This document shows positions 30,501 to 40,810 of a DNA stretch of 64,000 nt, piece after piece. Under the pieces are notes generated by a model. The model made no database searches. It was not told the DNA's origin and worked only from the letters and a program-made list of their open reading frames with translations. The first letter of the stretch is position 1; each line of letters begins with the position of its first letter. Position numbers and translations under genes: made by a program. The stretch is taken from NCBI GenBank assembly GCA_037349105.1, contig JAYJMM010000124.1:6122001-6186000 (forward strand), read 5' to 3'. This DNA is from Limnomonas spitsbergensis (Eukaryota > Chlorophyta > Chlorophyceae > Chlamydomonadales).

Positions 30501-33500
30501 ACCCCCCTTGGACGTCAGCTGGTGGCGCGCGACCAATGGGGATGCCCATGTTGCTGCAACAGGCCATGCAGCTGTCTGGACAAAACATGGGGCAGGTCCT
30601 GGGGCAGGCTACCGCTGGACAGGCCCAAGGTGAATTGCTGAGAATAGTCGCGCAAGATTTTTGAATTGTTCTAGATGCTGAGGGCGGCATCCTGTGCTTT
30701 TATTTCGCATCCACATGCTTGTTTGTCCTGTTAGCTGACAGCAGTGATTTCATCGCCAGCTTTTAACCATGCCTTCGTATTTGTGTACCCTGCAGACGAC
30801 CCAGCAGCAGCAGCAGCGGCGGCTGCAGCGGGAATGCCCCCAGGCTCAATCCGCATTGACATTGTGGATAATGGCGATGCAAGGATGGGTCCTCTTTTGA
30901 GTATGCTGGGCGGGGGTGGCGGAGCTGCCGCAGGCGGAGCCGGAGGGGAGGGTATGATGGCCTTGGCCCCTGACATGTCAAACTTTGGGCAGTGGATCCA
31001 GGAGGGAGCTGCACGAGCTCTGCAGTTGGGCGTTGAAGGGGCTAACCGGGCAGCTGCTGCTGTTGCTCTGCAGCAGCAGCAGCAGCAGCCACAGGGCCCT
31101 AGGGCTGCAGCCCCCACCCTGCCCGGTGGCGCCCCTGCTCCACCCGCTGCCGGGGCTCCTGCTGCAGACGAGCCGCCTCGCGTGAGGGAGTACATGGCGA
31201 TGCTGGGTCCGCTCATTCGCGAGATGGCCGTCACGGTGGCTAGCAACGTGGGTCAGAGGCTTACCCCTCTGGTGCCACTGCTGCAGTCGCCGGCGCAGAC
31301 CGCACAGCTCGTCAGCGCGCTGGTCTCTGAGGTGCGACGCATGGGGATAGGGGGCATGGAAGGACACCATGCTATGGGGCGATGATTGGTTTTGTGCGTT
31401 GCATTCGTGTATTTCTCTGTTATCACTAGGGCTGGCATATACCGTATATTATACCGAAATATACACGTATATACATGTATAAGCGTATATACCGTATACG
31501 CGTATGGGGACCTACCAATCTTTAAAAGCCTTGAAACCTAGGGCATTTCATGCCTCGACCCTTCACCTATCACTTCATCAATACAAAAATCGAGTTTACT
31601 CATGACAGCCTCAAATTCAGGCCAAAGACAACAACAAATCGAATATTGGGCTCGCGGCCAGCCGCCTATGGTGTTGGCAAAGCACTGCAGTCTTAAGGCA
31701 TGCTCACACGTTTTTTTTTGCATGTCTTTTTGTCCAGCAACATCCCGGCGAGCACCTTCTGACACCTCACGTCAACCGCTGTGAGATCCAGCCTTGGTGG
31801 CTGAGTTTCTCATTTCTGCACCTCGGTCTTTGAGGTGTGACAGGAATAACCTTTATAAATATAGCCGGTTGATTTGCGCTGTAGCACAAAAAGTTTCCGG
31901 GACGTTCCGGAAACATCAAGCAGGCGGACTGACTGACAGACGGTTACGTGATTACGTGGTTACTCTGGGGTACTTCGCCCCCAGCGACCTTCGCGTAAAC
32001 AAAAGAAATGAGATCGCTGATGCGGCGTAGATTAACGAGCAATTGCGCAGAGCAGAGCAGGGCGCGCGCTTACAAATTTGACTACATACGGCATGCCGTA
32101 TATACGCTTTCCAATCATATACGCGTATACAATATACACGTATATACGGCGTATATACGTATATTTCTATATACGCCATCGGCCAACCCAAGTTATCACC
32201 CCCCACTTCAATTAAATGGCGTTGGCTCCAGGAAGGATTTAGCGTCTGTGACACACTGGCTTTACCTGTGACCGGTGCTGTACCTTACCAATGTCCTTAC
32301 TTCATAACAGGTTCTCAACGAGACCATGTCGCGCACTGTCCAGACCATGCTGTCAAATGAAGATCAGATCAGTGCAATGATACGGTCCATGGAGGACTCT
32401 GGCCAGGAGGGCGAAGGGAGTGGCAGTGACCTGGCGGACATGATGCGCCAAGTGGCGGCGTTTACAGAGACCATGGTCTCTGGTGGCAGGGCCCCAGCAG
32501 CTCGGCAACCTGGCCCTACTCCGGCAACCCAAACTTCTGCCCAGGTCCCCACTCAAGCTCCAGAGGCAGATGCTGCCAGCTCTAGTACTGCTGATGCCCC
32601 CTCACTTGCTTCGACAGTGGCTGCTGAAGTCCCCCCTCGTGCTGCTGCCGCCGCGCTATTTGATGAGGCTCATCCGCCTAATGTAGCTACGATGAGTGCC
32701 ACGGCTTCTGTTGGGTTTGCAGAGCAGTCAGTGTTGTCACAGCCGGCCCCTCCTGTGCAGCCCCCCCCTGCTGTGGCTAGCTTGCTGCCTGCAGATGCAG
32801 CGCCTGCCGGTGCGCCAGGCAGGGCGCAGGATCTCCCGCCGGCCTCAGGCAGCAGCTCGCAGAGCTCTGCTCCTCGCCCTCGTGGCCTGGGCTTAGGCCT
32901 GAAACCTGTCGTAAAAAAGAAACCTCCTGTGCCTGTACCTAGCAGTGAGCCTGCACAGCACGGTACTTCTATATCAGGTGCAGGGGCGTCGGGGGTGAGA
33001 AGCGCGTTGCCTGGTGCGGCCACGGGAATGCCGCATGCGACACCTGGGACAGCTGGGCCGGACATGAGTGGTCTGATGGCCATGATGGGGCAGATGATGG
33101 GCCCGGCAGGCAGGCCAAATGCGGCAGGGGGACCCCTAGCAGGCGGCGGGGCTACGCCAGGGCCGGCGGCGGGCGGGCAGCAGGCAATGGCGCTCGGGTC
33201 TGCGAGTGGAGCCGGAGCGGGTGTAGCCCCCGACATGAGTGGCCTGATGGCCATGATGGGACAGATGATGTCAGGCGGCGGTGGCGGCGGCGGTGGCGGA
33301 GGACCTGCGAGGGCAGGTGGCGGCGGTGGAGGGGCGGGTGGCATGGGTGGCCTAATGCAGATGGCGAACTCGCTCGCCAGTGACCCAGCCATGCAGCCGA
33401 TGCTTCAGAGCGCAATGTCGTCACTGATGGGCGGCGGCGGTGGCGCGGCAGGAGGAGGATCTGGTGGCTTGGGGGGCCTGCTTGGCAGTTTAATGGGTGG

Positions 33501-33996
33501 CATGCCTGCGGCTGGCGGAGGAGCATCCAGTGGCAGGGACGGAGCTCGAGGTGAGGCATGAGTCAGGACTCAAGACATGAGAGTGTGATGAGCAGGGAGG
33601 ACCTCTCGTCTGTCCTCGTACCTCCGCAGTAGTAGCAGAAGCACATTAGCATGGGTGGGAATCATGCAGATGTGTGCCATGGTTACGGAACACCGGTAGT
33701 TGGTATGGGGTTATGTTGAGGTTGATTTGCTCAGGCTTTAATGCATTTAACGGTTTGCTGCGCTGTTGCCCCTGTCAGTTGAAGAGGTCATGGGCTTTGA
33801 CGTTCTGGATGAGCTGGAGCCTGAAGAGGCGGAGACATGGCGCGCCACAATTGAAGCGGACGAGGCACAACAATCTCAGATGGCTCAGGAGACAGAGGCA
33901 CCGAGCTTCAGTGAGATTTACCTCGCAGGCCTGCCACGGAGGTCTGCAAGCTTGATGGACGCAATGGGCGGAGCAAGGGAGGGTGCTGCACAGTAA
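27503..33996 (+). CDS. BAG6: BAG6/Scythe-like ubiquitin-domain chaperone
   Basis: Exons 27503-27565, 27664-27784, 27873-27932, 28014-28105, 28325-28418, 28596-28889, 29136-29367, 29565-29715, 29968-30115, 30393-30629, 30796-31331, 32311-33550 and 33779-33996 give about 1,161 residues. Residues 1-80 are a ubiquitin-like domain (MIKIKVKTME..., RVIFRGRALRDEQNLSSAG, DDTIHLV). A long Pro/Ala/Gln/Gly region follows, with a poly-Ala tract at the start of exon 11 and poly-Gly runs in exon 12. DMSGLMAMMGQMM occurs twice, and there is an STI1-like SDPAMQPMLQ. The last 70 residues keep the BAG-similar signature: W-x3-I near 1110 and SEIYLAGLPRR near 1134, equivalent to SDAYLSGMPAKRR of animal BAG6. Known relatives guard exposed hydrophobic proteins and pass them to the proteasome or the tail-anchored insertion path. 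The donor of exon 11 (GTGCGA) is the weakest join. Confidence 0.85.
31433..31510. repeat. TATACG-rich array, left
   Basis: Alternating TATAC/GTATA motifs (GTATATACC, ACACGTATATACATG, ATACGCGTAT) lie inside the 979-bp eleventh-to-twelfth exon intron of BAG6. A matching array in opposite orientation is at 32086-32180. The two share GAAATATAC..CGTATATAC when one is reversed, so they could be the subterminal ends of a 0.75-kb non-autonomous element. Confidence 0.6.
32086..32180. repeat. TATACG-rich array, right
   Basis: Partner of the left array: GGCATGCCGTATATACGC, then CGCGTATAC, ACACGTATATACGGCG and TATATACGCC. It is the longer of the two. The roughly 575 bp between the arrays shows no ORF with recognisable features. 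Confidence 0.6.
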
Positions 33997-35135
33997 CCAT
34001 TTGCAAGATCACACCATGAACTGCTCACTACACTTTTGGCTGTTGCTGAGCTTCTGACCATGGCGGACAGTGTTTAATTGATCTCACTGAGGATTGTACA
34101 AATGCAGGCATTATGTGTTGTATGTCACCAGTTTATTTTTTCGTGACTCAGCTACATGTCAGCTACACTCCGGCCTCCGGCCGGGAGGCCCGTTTGTGGG
34201 CAGCCCTGCTGCTTTGGCCGCCAGCTGCAGGCAAGTCCAGGTTTGGTCCCAATCGGGCCTTTGGCGGCTGCGGGGCTGCCTGCCCAAGGTGGATTCGTAG
34301 TTGGAAAGGGAAACACTGTATGTCACACATCTGCTGAATATCAGCTGGGCAGTCAAGCTGAGTCTTTGCTGGTCATGAAATTACCAGTTTTTACCATCAT
34401 TACGCCGGTTTAAAAAGTCTATCTGCATGCATCAAAGCCACTGATGCAGAGGTGTTATGTCATTGACTGATGCTAACTGAAGCTACCGGTAGTTGTAACT
34501 GCTTTACACCTCAACTAACGGGTCGGGCAAATGTCAGACATATTGTTTCCTTAGCATTATTGGCACCAGTTTTGACTCCTGGGCAATATTCTTGCCTTCG
34601 TCAATGTCCATGGCTCTCTGGTCCACTGCCATGTAAAGCTCTATGGCCGAAAAATGGGTGGGTGTGGATGGAGTGATCTATCATAACTGCCATGTGCCAG
34701 ACTCAAAAGAGTGCCCATGCACCAAGGTGGTCCCAAGGTGCAACGCACGCGCACGTATTCCCATTTAATCCGAACCCTAAAACCCGGACGCGTATTTCGG
34801 GCATCGGCTTGGAATACCAAGAGGCACCAAGACTGCCAGGTGCAACTGAGGTGTAAGTATTTCAAGAACTCTGAGTGCCACCAACATATCAGTAGAGGGC
34901 TGCTATCAAGCTATGATGCATCGAAATACCTTCGGGTGGTCGCCGTCATCTTGGGAGAAGCCATCGTCAAAAATCCATAAAGTGCAGGACGGGGATCGGA
35001 TACTGGTACGGCAGAATCTGTCATGCATTTTCTAGCTGTCTCCTGCAACCTCACAAATTCCTGAAGTATAGGCCCTTGCAGAGCAGCGGAAATACCCGAA
35101 TCGCCCTCTTGTTTGGTAACACGCAACCCAACACA
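33997..35135. other. Intergenic between BAG6 and helical-repeat gene
   Basis: Contains repeat copy B (34146-34300), a QRCYVID-type match near 34444 and a TACCGGTA palindrome near 34484. The short ORFs are repeat translations. The promoter of the downstream gene should lie in the last few hundred bases; no motif was recognised. Confidence 0.45.
34146..34300 (-). repeat. Dispersed repeat, copy B
   Basis: On the minus strand it reads GATTGGGACCAAACCTGGAC, then GGCCAAAGCAGCAGGGC, GGAGGCC and GAGTGTAGCTGACATGTAGC. The block order and spacing match copy A at 37664-37805, with roughly 75-80% identity by eye. It is intergenic here, whereas A and C are intronic. Confidence 0.75.
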
Positions 35136-38100
35136 ATGTCTAGTGCTTTGTCCCACCACGTATCACAGAATCGCAAAAGAGAGGAGGGGAAGTGGGGAGG
35201 GAGCTCCTTTGGGGGGTCGCAAGAAAGCTCCGAGGTAAGACAGTTGCTGAACATCTAGCTGGACCATATGCGAACAACTATTCATACCCTACATGCTTGC
35301 TCGGTGGGCTGCATCCCTGTCTGACGGATTTCTCTTCTCTGATCAGAGCAATGTGAGCGGTATTTCTCCTCTGTCACCAAGGGTTATCTCCGAAAAAGGA
35401 TCTGACTTCAGCCGACTTCTCAGAGGCTCTGATTGCGAGGGCAGGGATGGTAAGAATTCTACCAGAATCTGCCCTAGTACGGGAAAACGTGGCCGGGTCG
35501 ATGTGACAATTACAATTTCTAGTACTGCATCAACGAGGGCTTGCAAATAGTGACGACGACACTATCTTACAGGGAAAGTGACTAACCACTGCAACTCCCC
35601 CTGCAACTTCATTACTTGATGTACAGGCTTCAATGGCACTACTGATGGCTCCCTATCTCCCAGTGAGAGTTCTTTCTCCCAGCCCGGTGACAAGAGGCCA
35701 GAGCTGCAGGAGCAGCAGTGCAGTGCCTCTCTGCAGCCCAAGATGCTCAAACAGATCAACAGCTATCACACAAAGGAGGTGTGTGGTCCAGTCGAAATGC
35801 ATCCATCAGCCTCATTTTTCGAAATACCGGTAACGATTTATGAGTGGGCTGTCACTCTCCACTGACCATGGAAGTAAATGCTGAATTATGTGGCCCCTTT
35901 ATATGCACTCTCTGTTCCCAGGATCTTCTGGGCCTCGTTTCCTCTTGCCACGCTCAACTGGATGAGATCAACCTCGTCACTTGCGTCTACCGTCTGGCAC
36001 GCATGTACTCCAGCCTCCGTCACCCTGCCGCCAGGAGCCGCTGGAGTGCTGAGTTGCGCAACGACAACAGGTTCCTGCAGTTGCTTGGTGAGTGCGGATG
36101 TCTAGTGTGAATTGCACCTGGCTGACCCTGTCCAGTTTTTCTTCATGGTGAAGTGCTGCATTTGTTGAGGGTTAAGGGTTTTAGCTGCAGTATACTTCTT
36201 CCAGAGGTCTGATGTGTTTCTATGCCCCACCTCTTCTTAGGTTCCATTCAGAAGCACATGTTGCAAGCACAGCTACAGCTGATTGAGAGGGGCAGCTTCA
36301 AGGGCCTGGACGCTCAGTGCGTTTCAAATCTGATCTGGTAGGTGACACGCCACCGGTCTCCTGTATGACAGGTGGCAGTCTAGCCGCTTTGTACACGATT
36401 CTAACTGAAGTGCACACCACCGTAACTGCCTTTTCAAGGATTGTAACTACATTGTCCACGCTTACTGTATCCTGTGTACACAGTGTCCAATTAGACAGGT
36501 GCCCGCCCTTCGTAACCCTTCTCAATACTTATATTATTCTGCTGTAGGGCGATGGTCAAGCTGGATGTATCATCGGAGCCAGGATGCCCTGGCTATGAGG
36601 TGGTGCAGAATGCCTCGCCCCTGGTCATGTACTTCCTGTCGAGCAGCTCCTCACAGGTGAGCTTGGGAGAGCTTCCATACCTCTGTGTAGCTGATGATGT
36701 TGATGGGCGCCCGGACTGCTTTTGAATACTCCTGCAGTCCTGCTAGTGGATTGTGAATTAACCAAATAAGCTATCCTTTTGTTGCATGACTCTGAGCAGG
36801 GTCTGGCAAACTTGCTGTGGGCGTACAGCAAGATGTCGGTGCCGCTACTGGATGTGATGATGATGATTGTCGCCGAGATGGCCAACAGGCTGCACTGCCC
36901 CGAGGGCCTAGCCCAGTTTGACGCCCAGGTAAGCTTCATGTGTGCCTAGTTTGTTCTGTGTCTCATAGCTGTGGATTCGTCACGTCCTGAAGGCTGCTAG
37001 AATGTGTGAAGGGCTGAAGTGCTTCTACGTTTCAATTGGACTCCCCCTGCACGAGGAATGATGAGTTCTCCTCATTCGCAGGCGCTCTCCAACAGCATCT
37101 GGGCACTTGCGCACATGAGAAGCAAAGCCTCTGAGCTTGACGCCATCTGTGGTAGCCCTGGTCTGACCATGCACTTTGTGTCTGGCATCGCGTTCTGCGC
37201 GCTCAACATGTTGCGGGGGCTGCGGACTCGGTCCGACATAATGCACATGCAAGCGTCCATGCAGTATGCAGAGAAGAAGTTCTCATGCCAGGTGCGTGGG
37301 GCTTTGCCAGGTTAATGCTGGCGAACATCTCCATTGGTCAATACTTCTTGCCTTTGCCCTCTTTTGTCTTGCTTGCCTAATTTGTCTGCTGTCCCTCCTC
37401 TTAATCTATCCCGGTAGTGCTGCAATTGTTTTTGTCAATGTAAGGGGGGAAATGATTATGACCATGGTCTGCCTGTTTTTCTTAGATTCCTTTCTGATGT
37501 GTCCTTCATTTTTTAGGCTTTGGTCAATATCTGCTGGAGCCTGTCCAGCATGCTCGGGGAGGAGTGCGCTGAGTTGCCCGGCATTAGAAATCTGTTCGCT
37601 GCCATGCGGACAGAGGCTATGATCAGGTGGGTAGAGGGGAACTACATCAGTATTTATTTTGCCAACCAGTCCACTTTGGGCTGGCCACCGAAGGCCTGAT
37701 TGGGACCAAACCTGGACCAGCCTACATTTGGAGGCCAAAGCAGCATGGCAGGCCCGGAATGGGCCTTGGCCAGAGGCCTGAGTGTAGCTGACATGTAGCT
37801 GAGACACACAGAAGTTAAGAATGAACAGGGCATCTATTTTTACCAAGGATCAATCAATGCCCATCACTTCATAGAATTAGCTGATCACATCGTCATTTCA
37901 ATTATTTGCATGCGGTTAACAGATTACGGTACTGACTACTTGTTTACTTGTGACCCTCCCTCCAGGCTGCGCGCTACGACATCTGCCCTGCAGCTCAAGC
38001 AGGCCTGGGCGCTCCGTCCCCAAGGGGGCTTCAATGAGCAAGCCCTGGCAAACATTGCCTACGCGTTTGATCGCGCGATGTTGCTCGACCGTGCCCTGCT

Positions 38101-38578
38101 GCAGTCGGTGTTTGGAGTGGCGGCGATGCGGCTGGAGGTCAACAGTGCGGCTGGCCTGCGCCCTGGATTCAAGCCCCAGGAGCTGTGCACCCTGCTGCGA
38201 GCCGCACAGGCAAACATTGCGCAGCCGTGGGAATTCCTGGGGAAGCTTTTCAACGCCATCACGACATATCCGCAGTCCATCGAGGCGTGGTCGGCAGCTG
38301 AGCGCGGAGAGCTGCAGCGGGCCATGGCGCTGCTGGATGTATACCGCTCGGCTCTCATGATGAAGCAGATCCAGGTGGCTCAGCAGGAGCAGCAGCAGCA
38401 GATGTCACTTCAGGAGTTGTTGGCTGCTCAGCTGTCCTCCATGTCCTTTGCACCAAGCTGGGATCAGCAGCCTATGCAGCAGGCCTTCCACGGAGGCCAG
38501 ATGCTCCTCAGTGGCTGGGGCGCTGATTACCTGGCCTTGGCCCAGCTTGGAGCGGGCCCCAGACACAGCATGTTTTAA
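35136..38578 (+). CDS. OPR/FASTK-like helical-repeat protein, probably organellar RNA-binding
   Basis: Exons 35136-35234, 35347-35449, 35627-35778, 35922-36087, 36241-36337, 36548-36656, 36800-36928, 37082-37291, 37517-37626 and 37966-38578 are in phase, giving about 595 residues. From about residue 200 the protein repeats a helical unit centred on a [AV]xNxxWA signature: VSNLIWAMVKLD, LANLLWAYSKMS, LSNSIWALAHMR, LVNICWSLSSML, LANIAYAFDRAM. This unit is typical of algal OPR and FASTK-related proteins, which bind organellar transcripts. The Ser-rich, basic N-terminus could be a transit peptide. The C-terminus has a Gln-rich run (QQEQQQQ) and no RAP domain that I can see. The ATG at 35136 follows an in-frame stop-free stretch, but no earlier in-frame ATG was noted. 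The ninth intron carries repeat copy A. Confidence 0.72.
37664..37805 (+). repeat. Intronic dispersed repeat, copy A
   Basis: Inside the last intron of the helical-repeat gene. Blocks in order: CTGATTGGGACCAAACCTGG, AGGCCAAAGCAGCATGGC, GGGCCTTGGCCAGAGGCC, GAGTGTAGCTGACATGTAGC. Copy B is its close inverted relative, and copies C, D and E are more distant. Confidence 0.75.
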
Positions 38579-40207
38579 TTTTGAGAGGCGCTTCATTTTT
38601 ATGATGACCATGAAGAATCAAAACTAATTATATAGCATTTAGAGGCTTAGCGAGACGATTGATTTGAACCCGAGTTGCTGTGTTGTCCTGAAAATGCCTC
38701 AACAATTTCTGAGCATCATGGCATTCTTCTCGATGGTGTTACTTGTGGCATGTTCTACCTCCAGCAAAGATATTGTGAGATTTCCCTTTTCTTTTTCACC
38801 TCTACGGTAATCAACTATTTCTCTGGCCAATCTGGCTCTCTTGGTGTTTGCTGCGGCTTGTGGGTTGCTCTTTCTTTTGTTTTCCTTATGTCCATTGTCT
38901 TCAAGCAATAATGTTGCTATGGTTATGGTTATATGCAGACTGGGTAGCGTAGCAAGGCTATGTCCATGCTGAGATATGCTCATGTATTTGGTAACTGGTT
39001 TGATTATATGGTCTTGTGGTCGAAGATATTGTGCTGTATGTACTTCTTCCCTAGGATTTCCCATGGTCATTATACGAACTGGAGGGGTGGGATTCATACC
39101 TGTTTTTTGTTCCCTATCAATTCCGACATGTGTTCTCAAGAAACTGGGACTGTCCTGTTCAACAAATATTGTGTGGCCGAAGCACACAGGGTCGACATAT
39201 TCACCGAGTCAGTAGGGTATTTTGGCACTTTGCCAAGCCTTGCTGATTCTGTTTCAATTTATGGTCGAGAAGAATTCATTTTATTTTAGTGAGTGCTACT
39301 TGTTTCTTTCAATGACAGCTTAGTTTTTTATCAACAACACAGTTTTCGTCACATTTACCGTACTCAGTTTCCTCATCATTTTGGCCGTTATCCGAGGTGC
39401 TGCCTCCGTTGCTTTAAGGATTGTATTGCACTCTGATAATGTGATATGAAGGATCACCTGTCCTGTGCATGTTAAATGACCGTGCCGGCATGGTTTGTAT
39501 GGTGACACGGGCATCACATAGTGGGACGCTCTAGATTTTTAATACCAGTACCTTACCACCAGACTGTTCACATACCTCGGGCCAATCTTCAGCAGAAGCG
39601 GCCTTCAGGGTGCCTTCTTCGGGCCAGATTGTTGAGACATTCTTTCTCTCACCGCCAATGCTTGATGACCATCATTTACATGACAAATCTGAGGGACAGA
39701 AGCCCTCCACAAGTTCTCCCACTGGGATGGAATCCCAAAGGTTGAGAGATGACCCGTCACACGATCTCCTCTCCCCCCCTGTTTAGATCGCCGGGTTCCT
39801 TGTCCCTTCCCCCTCACATAGGAGGGTAGCATGGCTGCACCATGGTCCTGGCTGTGCATGGTAGCTGGAATTTAGCTGAGTCCTCCCCTACCAGCCCCAT
39901 GCGGCCGAGCATTGAGCAGTATGCACTACTCTAAACTGGGGGGGAATGAACCTCCCGAAGCGAGGGGGGGCAGAAAAATCCCATCCTAATTTTTTTGTTT
40001 AACGACCCCTGGCTACCCCCCCTTCGCCTCCGGAACCTAGTAAAACCTTAATTTCTCAGTCAAAAATCAGAATATAAGGTAGTGAGCGGGGTCGATTTCA
40101 ATCAGCTCATCAGTGCGCTTTTTATGATGTCGATAAATGTAGATGGCCCACAAATTTCAAGCTGCGAAACAAACGAACAAACCTTTGCTTTAGCTACCAC
40201 CTGCCAG
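38579..40207. other. Intergenic 1.6 kb, no gene recognised
   Basis: AT-rich after the helical-repeat stop codon. ORFs of 60-160 codons occur on both strands (for example 38699-39187, -), but they have no domain, no splice-consistent partners and composition like the surrounding non-coding DNA. A C-rich tract lies near 39770 and a G-rich one near 39940. Confidence 0.45.
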
Positions 40208-40804
40208 CTACCTATCCTCGCTAGAGACATTGAGGCTCCAGAAACGAGAAGACTCACGCATGAGTGGCATCAAACTAGCATTGAACTTGAGCGTGCTGAT
40301 GTGCTGCTTCAGGAGCCTGGTATACTGCTTCTTGGGGATCTCCTTGCCCACCCCCCCCTTAAACTCCTCAGCGCTGATGGCATATCTCGTCACATCTGCC
40401 TCCGTCAGCTCCTGACCAGGGTGGGCTGACTCCATGTGATCTAGGAAGTGATAACTCCAGAGGGCGGATGGTACCCGCGATGCTCCTGCAGATGGTGCAA
40501 GCCACTGGTCTGTTGGTGCAAGGATTGTGGGCAGAATCCCTCACAGCCGCCGCATATGACATCTTGTACTTCAGGGGCAGCGGGACTCGACTGCTAGCGT
40601 GCCGTTGGTAGAGCCTCTGCCCAAGTCCGTTTTGCACAGGCCTGATGTCCTGTCGTCACACACAATGCCACAGAAGACGCATGCCTCAGCACCACTTGGC
40701 TCCAAGCTACAGGCTTCCCCACATTGGCGCAGCAAGACGTGCGCTCTGACGTGCAACTGCATAGCTGAGCAAGAGCTGAGCTGAGCAAGAGCTGAGCTGA
40801 TCAA
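40208..40804 (-). pseudogene. Decayed zinc-finger-like gene
   Basis: Three minus-strand frames together read like one protein. A Cys-rich start (QCGEAC, CVFCGIVC) is followed by RPVACTICR. In the next frame come WSYHFLDHMESAHPG and then a helical, Lys-rich tail ending at the stop at 40208. The C-x2-C followed by W-x2-H-x3-H-x4-H resembles a C2H2-type finger. The frame must shift at least twice, and I found no GT-AG introns that would repair it. A gene with unrecognised introns remains possible. Confidence 0.35.
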
Positions 40805-40810
40805 GAGCTG
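40763..40810 (+). repeat. Three tandem 16-bp units
   Basis: AGCTGAGCAAGAGCTG is repeated three times head to tail; the third copy has GATC in place of GAGC. It lies at the upstream edge of the zinc-finger-like pseudogene. Confidence 0.85.

Noticed and set aside
32670..33392. A 240-codon minus-strand Pro-rich ORF.
   Set aside because: It is antisense to the Gly/Ala-rich exon 12 of BAG6; poly-Pro is simply the complement of poly-Gly codons.
38699..39187. A 162-codon minus-strand ORF.
   Set aside because: No recognisable domain, no splice partners, AT-rich low-information composition.
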